Origin: CAYNFR01 sp964396595
GTDB taxonomy: Bacteria; Bacteroidota; Bacteroidia; Chitinophagales; Saprospiraceae
NCBI GenBank assembly: GCA_964396595.1
Contig: CAYNFR010000030.1
Location: 1 to 39,246 of the forward strand
Direction of reading: 5' to 3'
Length of the DNA: 39,246 bases
How positions within the stretch are numbered: the stretch's first letter is position 1; each line of letters opens with the position of its first letter. Below the pieces are notes generated by a model that saw only the letters and a list, made by a program, of their open reading frames with translations, was not told the origin of the DNA and did not search any database. Position numbers and translations under genes: made by a program. Positions 24,901 through 33,670 of the stretch are shown here, one piece after another.

Positions 24901-27900
24901 GCATACGTAACAATCAATACTTTCTCGATGGTCCACTCAATGTGTGCCAAGGAGATTCTGTAAATATCAGCTTGCGCAATTTATTAGATTCATCATTGGT
25001 AAGTGACGTCTCGACGCTCGACTGGGTCATCAGCCCGGGTGACACATTAACCACCGGCGTGACGTTAAACCAAAAAATTGATACAGCAGGCGTGTTAAGC
25101 TACACTTGGGATACACCGGGATTATTTACGGTGACAGCATTTGGCTACACGGCTGATAGCTGTGCGGTATTTGCCTCGTACACATTAAGCGTAAATATGA
25201 CACCGGATATCAATATCATGGGTGACCTCAACACGTGTATAAATACGACGGACAATTATTGGGTAAATCTCAATATGAATGACATTGATTCCATCAGTTG
25301 GTCAGTAAGACCGTATGCCGGTACACTGGATAGCGCTCGAATCCTCAGTGGCCAGGGTACGAGAGAGATTATTGTGGACTGGAGATCTACCGGAGATTAT
25401 TATATATCAGTGATAGGTGTGACCAATGGCGGATGTGTATTTACCGATACGATCAATACCAAGATCGTCAATACAGCCAATGCCGGTCAGATGACATGTA
25501 ATAGTGATCTCAATATTACGGTTGACTCCGAATGCCGAGTCAATATCACGCACGACATGTTGCTTGAAAATCCTGATCCCAATATTCCAAACGAACAATA
25601 CGAGATAGAGATAATAGACGATGCTACAGGACAGGTACTGTCTAATGGATTCGTGGATGTATCATGGTTAAATCGTAAGCTCAGATATGTGATTACCCAT
25701 GAATGTTCAAGACAGTCATGCTGGGGATATCTTACACTAGAGGATAAGACCATTCCGGAGCTGATATGTGGCAGAGATACATTAAACTGTAACAGTAACA
25801 TCTTCCCTACGGCATTGAACTTCGGCCCGCATAGAAGACAAGGATTCCCTGTTCCTCCCAATGCAACCGTCAACAGTATCGGCGGTAACAACTCCGGCAT
25901 GTTCTCTGTCGCGGGATTTGAGAAATGTGGAACAGCAACTTTAACCTTCAGAGACAGCACGATCAGTGATATATGTACAGGAATATTTGGTGCAGTGATC
26001 TATCGTCATTGGACAATGACCAATGTGTCAGGGTTACAAAGTAGATGTACAGATACCATTTATATTAGAAGATTAACAATCGATGATCTCGATCTGACTA
26101 ATCTGCGCAATTATATCGGTTCTGATGGATTTGAGTGCGGTATTCCATATCCGACACCTAGTCGTACAGGCAATCTGAATATACTTAGTGGTCAGTTTTG
26201 TTTCAACATTGATGCGACATATTCAGATATGAGAACTAACTTCTGTGGAGAGCAATCATACAGAGTAGTCAGGACCTGGACGATACTTGATTGGTGTACG
26301 GGTGATGTGAAGATCCACACGCAGACTATAGATGTACTTGATAGAGAAGGCCCACAAATTAATCTTACGAGCGGAGACATTACTATTCAGGCGGGCAATC
26401 ACAGCTGTACGGGAGTCGTCGATCTTTCATCAGGGATAAGTATTACAGACAGATGTAGTGATGTCGTATATAGAAGAGTAAGAATATTCGAAAAGGACAG
26501 AACAGGTAAGTTGCTCTACAATATCACAGATGGCGTTTATACGGGATTAGTATTTGACGAGAGTGTCACACAGATATTAATCGCCGTGGATGCACGTGAT
26601 GCCTGTGACAGAACTAACGAGAGAGAGATCACACGCATGCTGAGAATAGTAGATAATGTCAAACCTATTCCTATATGTGATGAAAACACAGTAATCACTA
26701 TAGGAGCGAATGGTTGGGCGATAGCGACTACCAAGGCATTTGATGATAAGAGCTGGGATAACTGCGGTGTAGCACGTATCTGTGTCGCCAAGGTATCCGA
26801 CTTGGATATTTTTGATAGTCTAGATACGAACAATGATAAGCTGGTTAGCTATTCTAGTTTTAACTCAGCTCTAAATTGCCCTGGTGCATATGATGACGTG
26901 ATTATCACGATCAGTGGTCAGCAGATGATACACAGAGACTCTCTATGTAGAGATTATATCAAATTCTGCTGTAACGATGCCATGACAGGACGTGTGATGG
27001 TAGCACTTACTGTCTTCGATCATGCAGGCAACAGTAACACCTGTATGGTCAATGCACGTATTCAAGATAATAGTGCCATAACTAAACTGGTGAGACCACA
27101 GGGTATGGACTTGACGGTATCTTGTGTAGAAGATATCAGACCGTTTCTGACTAATGATGGTAGTGCGGTGACATTCTTAACGTCACTATGTGGTATTCCG
27201 ATTCCACCGGATTCATTTACAGCAAGGGTTGATACGAATAGATGCGGGGTAGGAACAATTATTAGAAACTGGTCAGCGAGAGATGGATTTGGCAATTCAG
27301 TTACACATGCTCAGACGATTACGATCGGATTCCCGGGTGAGATTTTCAATCCTTCCAATGTAGCCAATTTATGGCCACAAGATTACGAGGGTGCAGGATG
27401 CCCCGGCTCAAGCGTGAGACCTGAGAATCTGCCTTCTCAATTCCGTGTCAATCTTCCGACTAATTTCACATGCAGCAGTCTGGCGGTGGACTATGAAGAC
27501 TTAGTATTCAGAAATACAGAAGGTTTCTGTGCTAAAATACTACGTACATGGACACTGATCGACTGGTGTCAGACAAGATCCAATGATCCTAATGCAGGTG
27601 TGTACAAGCACGTGCAAGTACTAAAACTAATAGATGATCAGAGACCCACGATTATCTTGGGTTGCGAGAGCGAGACCTTCGAAGCTTCTAATAATACAGC
27701 TTGCTCTGCATTTGTTTCTCTCAGAGCTTCCGCTACGGATTGTCATGATGAAGCAGATCTGAGATGGACATTTGAGGTCTATGACTTTGACAGCACCAAA
27801 GTATTGACCGGCAAGTCTGATAGAATCAACACCAACCTTGGAATAGGTGTCTATCGTGTAAGATGGATCGTCGAAGATCCTTGTGGCAACTCTAGTGAGT

Positions 27901-29474
27901 GTAATAAGCGGGTAGAAGTGGTTGATACACGTGGGCCTAGTATCGTATGCAGAGATCTTGAGAGAACTATTGGTGCTAATGGCACAGTGACGCTTAATCC
28001 GCAGGATTTCATCAGCAGCGCAACTGACAATTGCAGCAGTGAGAGCGGCTTCACGTATCGCTTCAATGCGGTCAATGGGCAGACCTCACTTGTGTTTGAG
28101 TGTGTCATGCTGGAAGGACTACCAAGCAAAGAGTTTGACTTGACGGTGTTCGTTTTGGACTTACTGGGCAATGCTACTTCATGCAATGTTAAATTAAGAG
28201 TATTGGGCGGCACGGTATGTCAAGCAGGCAACTTCACTACCCAGATAGGTGGTGGAATCTTCACAGAAAGTGATTTTGCGGTAGATAATGTTTCCGTCTC
28301 TGTCGCTGAAACTGGCGCAAGTGCGCTGCAATCAGCCATGACGCCACTTCAGGGTACATATGCTTTTAACAATCTAGCAATGTACAAATCATACGAGATC
28401 AAAGCAACCCGTAATGGTGACTATATGAATGGTGTAAGTACTTTGGACATTATCTTGATTCAGAGACATATCTTAGGCTTACGCCAATTAGACAGTCCTT
28501 ATAAGATTATAGCAGCGGATGTTGACGGATCCGGTACGGTATCGGCTTCGGATCTAATACATATCAGAAGACTATTACTGGGTATTACGGCTGAGTTCCC
28601 TATCGGAAGATCATGGACCTTCGTGGATGAATCACAAGAATTCAGCAATCCGGCATCTCCATTTCCATACATACAGACAGTCAAGGTTGACAATCTTGAT
28701 CGTCGTATGGACAATGCGAATATGATAGCTGTCAAGATGGGTGATGTTAATGACAATGTACAATTGCTATCCAGCGCCCTCGGCAAAGCACGATCCATAA
28801 GCAGATTGGTCAGTGCGCTTGAACATTCCGATGAATCTAGTGCCTTGTTAACTATTCGTCCTCGGGATATTAGTAGTTCGATCATCGGTCTGCAGATGGC
28901 ATTGAAATATGACCCGCGCAAGCTGGTTGTGAGTAAAGTCACTGCGCTTGGTGTGATATTAGAAAATGACCAAGTCAGAATCGATAATGAAAACGGCATA
29001 GTGCGTCTGATCTGGAACGAGCGTGAAGGGGTGAGACTTGAGGAAGGTCAATCATTATTTACGCTCGCGGTGGAGAACATTAGTGGTGATGTACTTGACG
29101 CAGGCATGTTCACTATCGAAGAGAGTGCGCTTAGAGCTGAAATCTACCATACTGCCGATAGGGAGATCGAGACATCTGATATCGTCCTTACGCAAGAGGT
29201 ACTTAGTACTCAAGGATTAGTTGTCAAGCAGAATACACCTAACCCATTCAGAGAGAGTACATTGGTAGAATTCTTTGTGCCGGCTAGGGGATTAGTCAAT
29301 ATTACAATCCATGATTTAACTGGTAAGCTAATAAGTGATTATAAGACGACTTATGATAAGGGATGGCATCAGTACAACATAGAAGCGGCCAAAATGTCCG
29401 GAACGGGTATGTATATCTACCAGATCCAGACTGGTCAAGAGCTTCAGAGTAAGAAAATGATAATAGTCGAGTAA
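21930..29474 (+). CDS. Giant T9SS-secreted protein with PKD-like repeats, dockerin-like and cohesin-like modules
   Basis: A protein of about 2514 aa predicted to be exported by the T9SS. I start it at the ATG at 21930, which directly precedes a signal peptide (MSMSAQ cleavage region); an in-frame ATG at 21867 adds 21 residues of non-signal sequence. Order: N-terminal domain (about 25-140); eleven PKD-like units of about 95 aa (about 144-1187), each opening I-x-G-x(4)-C and carrying a later tWS/W motif; a long Cys-rich HYR-like region (about 1188-2090) with repeated R-T/N-W-T/S-x(2)-DWC-type motifs; a linker; a dockerin-like module (about 2165-2222: STLDIILIQRHILGL, then ADVDGSGTVSASD); a cohesin-like beta domain (about 2300-2410); and a T9SS type A sorting tail (about 2430-2514, beginning QNTPNPF, ending KKMIIVE). 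It is probably a surface adhesin or matrix protein. The next gene is a shorter paralog 24-54 bp downstream. Confidence 0.85.
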   Translation: MKNFKIQGVCYAFMLMLYSMSMSAQSSADIVAMGQCLCSQSERALDTLVIESSSPDRWGLSEYSPFSSPDSLIYYNAVGSGAYLTWITPALDSLIALNPEGPTPYRFLYRGYRDPSIPFDVTFTNGMETIVVNFEACVPDDGSIVGPDTLCLGDEGAYAINIDPAVLSTINWTLSGTTAGGEMFSGLVLPGTGSGTIFMQMTGSGSITGAYAGSGSSLLFNSAGNFTLHVTGETNKGCSFSDSINIYVQNTDYNIIGFNEVCPTDSVPYSIPLDAAFDSVVWTLSGGGVFQNGETTISNTNNVWVKWGGTPDTYEINVRAICNSSAMCMVTDQFEVTVQNNIDAQISGDTIVCLNGTYTYNTNVHGLSSLTWSSRRGNSLMPVGAIPASVNVTFTQTGLDTLFATGMTSMGCTVHDSIIIDVKGTGIMIMGSTMICKDVLGEYSAFYEDGSIAEFTALTWSVLGDDTLADTTTIGMDTLMVVWNRGGNHQVVVTGTTSIGCTLRDTFTVNVIDNEFIILGDTVACMGYEAQFFFVQATDSMDVLNGPVVTWSIYIGSPDKAVPLLEVLTDTDNNDTLTHRFQQGTFGSNQPYYVVATSMSHGCVLSDTIIVHVIGDGQMVINGPDSLCAGGDAWFSLGIPKSVLTAPVTWSVFQKSNNAPVIPSNIHQVSNDSIRVTFPNVADTFIVRAMGMVSGQCNFTIETEIVLTDNAFIINLPELDTTCLSTDSVSYVLSVDTTLINAATFSWTITDLSNGQFLIPTLTNSGSRLAATYRYPRAGRYRHEVRGEYGTDLCDINEIFTVTVKDTAYHIVGDQQICIGDTTVYTIRQSWNNMRLSDIDADGLNWMISDPSAGTIVQPVSGDTVYVVWHQQGIYTLSVEGMRTCGCPIAADSRILVRDGGFIIGGPNNVCRGETVGFTILNFDTSYVDDLIMDSTVWSVSHGTILNGQRTDSLTVRFNTYLGRDPIFVDTIRFRGVTDDGCQVDTQILVSIRNNQYFLDGPLNVCQGDSVNISLRNLLDSSLVSDVSTLDWVISPGDTLTTGVTLNQKIDTAGVLSYTWDTPGLFTVTAFGYTADSCAVFASYTLSVNMTPDINIMGDLNTCINTTDNYWVNLNMNDIDSISWSVRPYAGTLDSARILSGQGTREIIVDWRSTGDYYISVIGVTNGGCVFTDTINTKIVNTANAGQMTCNSDLNITVDSECRVNITHDMLLENPDPNIPNEQYEIEIIDDATGQVLSNGFVDVSWLNRKLRYVITHECSRQSCWGYLTLEDKTIPELICGRDTLNCNSNIFPTALNFGPHRRQGFPVPPNATVNSIGGNNSGMFSVAGFEKCGTATLTFRDSTISDICTGIFGAVIYRHWTMTNVSGLQSRCTDTIYIRRLTIDDLDLTNLRNYIGSDGFECGIPYPTPSRTGNLNILSGQFCFNIDATYSDMRTNFCGEQSYRVVRTWTILDWCTGDVKIHTQTIDVLDREGPQINLTSGDITIQAGNHSCTGVVDLSSGISITDRCSDVVYRRVRIFEKDRTGKLLYNITDGVYTGLVFDESVTQILIAVDARDACDRTNEREITRMLRIVDNVKPIPICDENTVITIGANGWAIATTKAFDDKSWDNCGVARICVAKVSDLDIFDSLDTNNDKLVSYSSFNSALNCPGAYDDVIITISGQQMIHRDSLCRDYIKFCCNDAMTGRVMVALTVFDHAGNSNTCMVNARIQDNSAITKLVRPQGMDLTVSCVEDIRPFLTNDGSAVTFLTSLCGIPIPPDSFTARVDTNRCGVGTIIRNWSARDGFGNSVTHAQTITIGFPGEIFNPSNVANLWPQDYEGAGCPGSSVRPENLPSQFRVNLPTNFTCSSLAVDYEDLVFRNTEGFCAKILRTWTLIDWCQTRSNDPNAGVYKHVQVLKLIDDQRPTIILGCESETFEASNNTACSAFVSLRASATDCHDEADLRWTFEVYDFDSTKVLTGKSDRINTNLGIGVYRVRWIVEDPCGNSSECNKRVEVVDTRGPSIVCRDLERTIGANGTVTLNPQDFISSATDNCSSESGFTYRFNAVNGQTSLVFECVMLEGLPSKEFDLTVFVLDLLGNATSCNVKLRVLGGTVCQAGNFTTQIGGGIFTESDFAVDNVSVSVAETGASALQSAMTPLQGTYAFNNLAMYKSYEIKATRNGDYMNGVSTLDIILIQRHILGLRQLDSPYKIIAADVDGSGTVSASDLIHIRRLLLGITAEFPIGRSWTFVDESQEFSNPASPFPYIQTVKVDNLDRRMDNANMIAVKMGDVNDNVQLLSSALGKARSISRLVSALEHSDESSALLTIRPRDISSSIIGLQMALKYDPRKLVVSKVTALGVILENDQVRIDNENGIVRLIWNEREGVRLEEGQSLFTLAVENISGDVLDAGMFTIEESALRAEIYHTADREIETSDIVLTQEVLSTQGLVVKQNTPNPFRESTLVEFFVPARGLVNITIHDLTGKLISDYKTTYDKGWHQYNIEAAKMSGTGMYIYQIQTGQELQSKKMIIVE
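22362..25490 (+). repeat. Eleven tandem PKD-like protein repeats (about 280-310 bp each)
   Basis: Units begin near 22362, 22691, 22969, 23210, 23481, 23791, 24073, 24359, 24638, 24926 and 25214. Each encodes an opening such as VGPDTLC, ISGDTIVC, INGPDSLC, IVGDQQIC, IGGPNNVC or LDGPLNVC, then a Y/F-x-I strand, then a T/S-W-S/T strand. DNA identity between units looks low, so the array is old and held by protein-level selection. It has no counterpart in the downstream paralog. Confidence 0.8.
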
Positions 29475-29528
29475 GTCGAAAGACACAAAACTGAGAAAAT
29501 GATCAAGAAAAGAATAATCCAAGAATCA

Positions 29529-32500
29529 ATGAATAAATTTCAAAGGCACAGATGGGGTATCCTTAGAGGATCGATTGTGCTGCTGGCCATGTTAGCCATA
29601 AGCAGTTCCCAAGATCTTCTGGCGCAATGCCATAATAGGACTATGGCATGTAATAGTCTGGTGTATGTATCGCTGGATACATCATGTACGGCAGTTATTA
29701 CACCGGATGTGATGCTGGAGAATCCTGCCGCAGATAGCTTTTACCGTGTAGAAGTTCGCGATCCGAATGGCAACATTATACCTGATAATATCATAAGAGA
29801 AGACTATGGCAGACGGCGTCTCGAAGTTCGTGTGTATTGCCGAGAATCGGGGATATTTTGCTGGGGTAATATCATCGTAGAGGACAAGATACCACCGATG
29901 CTGGATGTGTCACCGATGGATACAGTGGTCTCGTGCTTTGTGTTTCCTTTTGATCTGTCAGCGAACGCACTAGTGACTAGGGTTACTTTTTCGGACAATG
30001 GTTGTTTTAAGCCTGACAGTCTGGGTTTTCAGGACTTTGTGAATACAGAGTTTCCGCCCTGTAGAGATACGATCAGAATAATAGATCGTGTATGGGCTGT
30101 AAAAGATAGGGCTGGCAATCTTACGGAGAAGACTCAGAAGATTTATATCCGACGCGCCAGACTTAGGGATATTACATTCCCAAGGGACACCATCATCGAT
30201 TGTGTGAATGAGGGAGATCTGTCTCCACTTACATTGGGAGAACCTGAGATAAGAGCTTGTGATCATTTCGAAGTGTCATTCACTGATGTAACCTTGCCGG
30301 TATGTGGTAAATCCAGAAAAATATTGCGTCGATGGCAAGTGAGAGATATTTGTTTGCCAAGAGATACCATTGTAAACCAAGTCATTAAGATCGAGGATCT
30401 TACAGCGCCTACCATTGACTTTAGTAGTTTTTCCATCCCTGCAGATAGGGTACAGGCTAATAAGACAAGTTGTACAGCGGATATTCTTCAAATTCCGAAT
30501 CCTATAATAGTTGACTGTAACCTTGCCAATACCACATTGCAGGCTTTCTACCAGCTGGCGGATGATAGCGGAATGCTATTCGGGAAACTCTATCCGGCGC
30601 GTGTGAACAACATTTTTTCTGAACCGGGTTCACCTAACAGAGGACAAGCGATATGGGATCTTTTAGCTGTTCCTATCGGCCAGCCATTCAGAGTGATATT
30701 CGTCGCTAATGATGGTTGTGGTAATATAGCCAGAGATACTTCTCAAGTAGTGACTATAGCCGATCCGCTACCACCGAATGCTGTATGCGAAGGAACTACT
30801 ACAGTATCCTTAAATTTTGAAGGGAATACTGTCGTGATGGCAGAGACATTTGACGATAACAGTTTTGATAATTGTGGTGTGGTGCGTAAGCAGGTGAGAA
30901 GATTCAATTCTAACTGTGCCGGAAATCAGGCGGATAGAAACTTTGGAGATAGAGTACATTTTTGCTGTGAAGACATTGCCAACAATCCTATCAAAGTAGT
31001 ACTGCGGGTGTATGACGCCGCAGGCTTATTCAGTGACTGTCTTATAGATGTCTATGTTCAGGACAAGCGGCCAGTAACGATTGTCTGTCCTCCGACGCTT
31101 TCTTTGAATTGTAATGTTGATAGTACAAGACTTCGTGCTGAACTGCTCAATCGACGACCTACGGTCACCTATGTTTGCGGCCAGAAATCACTAGATGTTA
31201 CTATTCCTCCGTTTTCTATATCCGATTGCGGCATAGGAAGCGTGACGGTGACATGGACGGCAGAAGATAATAATGGTACGAAAGCAAGCTGTACGCAGCT
31301 TGTCACTTTCTCAAACCTCACGCCTGTAATGGTCATAAAGCCGAACTTAAATATAAATCTGACTAGTTGTAATGCCGGAACGCGACCAGAACAGATTGCA
31401 GGGAGCGAACCGACATTCACAGGTGTGGATTGTGAAAAAGTAATTGCTACTTACACAGACGAAGTGTTATATGGTCAAGGAAGTACTTGCATAACCATCA
31501 ATAGGCGATGGACAGTACTTGACTGGTGTCAATTTAATGGAGGCAATACAGCAACGGCTGTTATCGAAGAATTTACCCAGACTATCAGGATCTCAGATAA
31601 TGCAGCACCCTTCTTTAGACAAGCTGTGTCAGTCATAAGAGTAGAGGATAATGATCAGAACTGTGAGGAATTGGTTACCATTACGGCAACTGCCGAAGAT
31701 GATTGTACAACTGCTGAAGATTTGGTTTACACTTATTCTCTAAATAATGGAACGATACAGACAGGACGAGAATTCAGTGCCACATTGCCGATAGGCACAC
31801 ATGTTGTCAGATTTACCGTAAGAGATAGATGTAATAATATGGCATCGAGGGTCGATACGGTCGTGATTGTCTCGCAGAAGCCACCGACACCATTATGTAT
31901 TACGCGATCAGAAGCAGTTCTAAGGTCTGATGGCACAGCATTTATAACAGCTAGAATGCTTAATCTGAAGAGTATCACAGGTTGTACTGAGTCAGAGGAA
32001 GGACTTCGATTCAGCTTTGATAGTGCCGGAAATGATACAGTAAGAACATTTACTTGCGCCAATGTGCCGAATGGCATAGTCGGCGAAGTGCCGTTGAGAC
32101 TATATGTAACTGATGCATTGGGCAATCAAGACTTTTGTAATGTGATCGTCACCGTATCAGATCGTGTTAATGATTCATGTCCTGATAATGTCGGCAATTC
32201 GGCAATATCGGGTATTATTTCAGACGAAGAAGGCATGGTTGTCAAGGATATTGATGTAACAATCGTTAATAATGTTACAAGCGCTACCATGGTGGTAAGA
32301 ACGGACAATTTTGGACAGTATAGAGCTCCGGAGTTACCGGAATATGAGTCTTACACCATTAGGCCATCTCTCAAAGGACACGATATGGCAGGTGTCTCTA
32401 CACTTGACATTGTACTGATTCAAAGACATATCCTTGGATTAAAAACATTGGATAGTCCTTACAAAATAATCGCTGCTGATGTCAATGGTAGTAATTCTAT

Positions 32501-33410
32501 CACAGGTGCGGACTTAGTGGCTTTGAGAAGAATTCTATTGGGTTATGATCAGTATAACGAAGCACAAAACTGGAAGTTCGTTGATAAGGATTTTGTATTT
32601 GACGATCCGCGTCATCCTTGGGGTTTTGAAACCACGCGCAAGGTGCGTGAGCTAGAAGGAAATAAATCAGAGCAAGATTTTATCGGATTAAAAATAGGCG
32701 ATGTAAGCGGTAATGCTTTCGTAGCCTTATCTGAGCTAATATCGAGGCCGCGATCTTTTGTTAATATGTATGTGAAGCCTGAGAAGAAAGGTCAATATGT
32801 TCATTATCAATTCAGTGCGGCATCTCACTTATCACTGGCAGGCTTACAGATAGGGCTGGCGGCTGATGAAGATTTGGAGTTTGTCGGATACGAAAGCGGC
32901 ATACTTCAGGTCAGCAACGATCAGATAGCAGTCAGGAACAATGAATTTATGATGAGCTGGTCTAGCCCTGAAATGGTGCAGGCAGGGGACAATGCCCTCT
33001 TTACATTAATTTATAAAACAAAAAGCAACGCTGCCGATGTCAAAAAAATGCGATTTGACATCAGCAGTTTACGGAATGAATTATATGACGAATCATTAAA
33101 TACATTAGGAATATCATTTGAGTGGTCGGGAGGCTTGAGCCAAACTTACACATTTTCTCTCGAGCAAAACGAACCAAATCCATTCAACAACGAGACCTTG
33201 ATCAAGTTTTCTCTACCTGAATCTGGCGAAGTAGAATTTACCGTCATGGATGCAAAAGGAGTCTTGGTACATCGCAGATCTATGTTTATGGATAGAGGTA
33301 ACCAACAAGTCAAGCTCACCGCCACCGATATTCCACTTAAGGGTGTCTATTTCTATTCGATAGCAACACGAGATCAGATCGCAACTAAGCGGATGGTCGT
33401 CCTTTATTAA
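29529..33410 (+). CDS. T9SS-secreted HYR-like/dockerin-like protein, short paralog of upstream giant
   Basis: A protein of about 1293 aa that lacks the PKD-like array but otherwise parallels the C-terminal half of the upstream gene. After the signal peptide (cleavage near DLLAQ) it has an MLENP...RVEVRDPNG...CWGNIIVEDKIPP block matching the upstream MLENP...CWGYLTLEDKTIP block. Cys-rich HYR-like modules follow with RRWTVLDWC, then a dockerin-like module (STLDIVLIQRHILGL, ADVNGSNSITGAD), a cohesin-like beta region, and a T9SS tail (from QNEPNPFNNETLIKF to TKRMVVLY). Start: an in-frame ATG at 29499 adds ten residues. I prefer 29529 because the context tcaATGAA and a following K/N-x-F match the paralog's start at 21930. 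The 24-54 bp gap and shared terminator point to one operon. Confidence 0.85.
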   Translation: MNKFQRHRWGILRGSIVLLAMLAISSSQDLLAQCHNRTMACNSLVYVSLDTSCTAVITPDVMLENPAADSFYRVEVRDPNGNIIPDNIIREDYGRRRLEVRVYCRESGIFCWGNIIVEDKIPPMLDVSPMDTVVSCFVFPFDLSANALVTRVTFSDNGCFKPDSLGFQDFVNTEFPPCRDTIRIIDRVWAVKDRAGNLTEKTQKIYIRRARLRDITFPRDTIIDCVNEGDLSPLTLGEPEIRACDHFEVSFTDVTLPVCGKSRKILRRWQVRDICLPRDTIVNQVIKIEDLTAPTIDFSSFSIPADRVQANKTSCTADILQIPNPIIVDCNLANTTLQAFYQLADDSGMLFGKLYPARVNNIFSEPGSPNRGQAIWDLLAVPIGQPFRVIFVANDGCGNIARDTSQVVTIADPLPPNAVCEGTTTVSLNFEGNTVVMAETFDDNSFDNCGVVRKQVRRFNSNCAGNQADRNFGDRVHFCCEDIANNPIKVVLRVYDAAGLFSDCLIDVYVQDKRPVTIVCPPTLSLNCNVDSTRLRAELLNRRPTVTYVCGQKSLDVTIPPFSISDCGIGSVTVTWTAEDNNGTKASCTQLVTFSNLTPVMVIKPNLNINLTSCNAGTRPEQIAGSEPTFTGVDCEKVIATYTDEVLYGQGSTCITINRRWTVLDWCQFNGGNTATAVIEEFTQTIRISDNAAPFFRQAVSVIRVEDNDQNCEELVTITATAEDDCTTAEDLVYTYSLNNGTIQTGREFSATLPIGTHVVRFTVRDRCNNMASRVDTVVIVSQKPPTPLCITRSEAVLRSDGTAFITARMLNLKSITGCTESEEGLRFSFDSAGNDTVRTFTCANVPNGIVGEVPLRLYVTDALGNQDFCNVIVTVSDRVNDSCPDNVGNSAISGIISDEEGMVVKDIDVTIVNNVTSATMVVRTDNFGQYRAPELPEYESYTIRPSLKGHDMAGVSTLDIVLIQRHILGLKTLDSPYKIIAADVNGSNSITGADLVALRRILLGYDQYNEAQNWKFVDKDFVFDDPRHPWGFETTRKVRELEGNKSEQDFIGLKIGDVSGNAFVALSELISRPRSFVNMYVKPEKKGQYVHYQFSAASHLSLAGLQIGLAADEDLEFVGYESGILQVSNDQIAVRNNEFMMSWSSPEMVQAGDNALFTLIYKTKSNAADVKKMRFDISSLRNELYDESLNTLGISFEWSGGLSQTYTFSLEQNEPNPFNNETLIKFSLPESGEVEFTVMDAKGVLVHRRSMFMDRGNQQVKLTATDIPLKGVYFYSIATRDQIATKRMVVLY

Positions 33411-33438
33411 GATTTGATTTTTGGTTATTAATAAATGT

Positions 33439-33474
33439 AGTCTCGGCTCTACCCATGAGAGTCGAGACTTTTTT
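33439..33474 (+). terminator. Rho-independent terminator of the giant-protein operon
   Basis: Twelve-base-pair arms (AGTCTCGGCTCT at 33439-33450 and AGAGTCGAGACT at 33458-33469, one G-U pair) enclose a 7-nt loop and are followed by five or six T. The stem starts 28 nt after the stop codon. Confidence 0.92.
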
Positions 33475-33670
33475 ATGCTGCCTGAGTTATATACCTTTAG
33501 ATAAAGAATGTTATGCGCATGCATAACCCGGGCTTTATGAGTAGCGCATGGAGACGGCTCTCTTAATGGGAGCTGATAATGCTATGACATCCCGTAGCTA
33601 CACCCTTATAATTTTTGGTCATTAAAAAATATGCACGGGTGTATCTAAAATCCCTTAATTTCGCAGGCCT

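Noticed and set aside
22362..25490. DNA-level tandem repeat or possible assembly collapse in the PKD-like array
   Set aside because: The units are similar only at protein level and differ clearly in DNA and length, so read collapse is unlikely.
28499..28999. A 166-codon antisense open frame within the giant T9SS gene
   Set aside because: The sense frame carries recognisable dockerin-like motifs across this stretch; the antisense product shows no domain.
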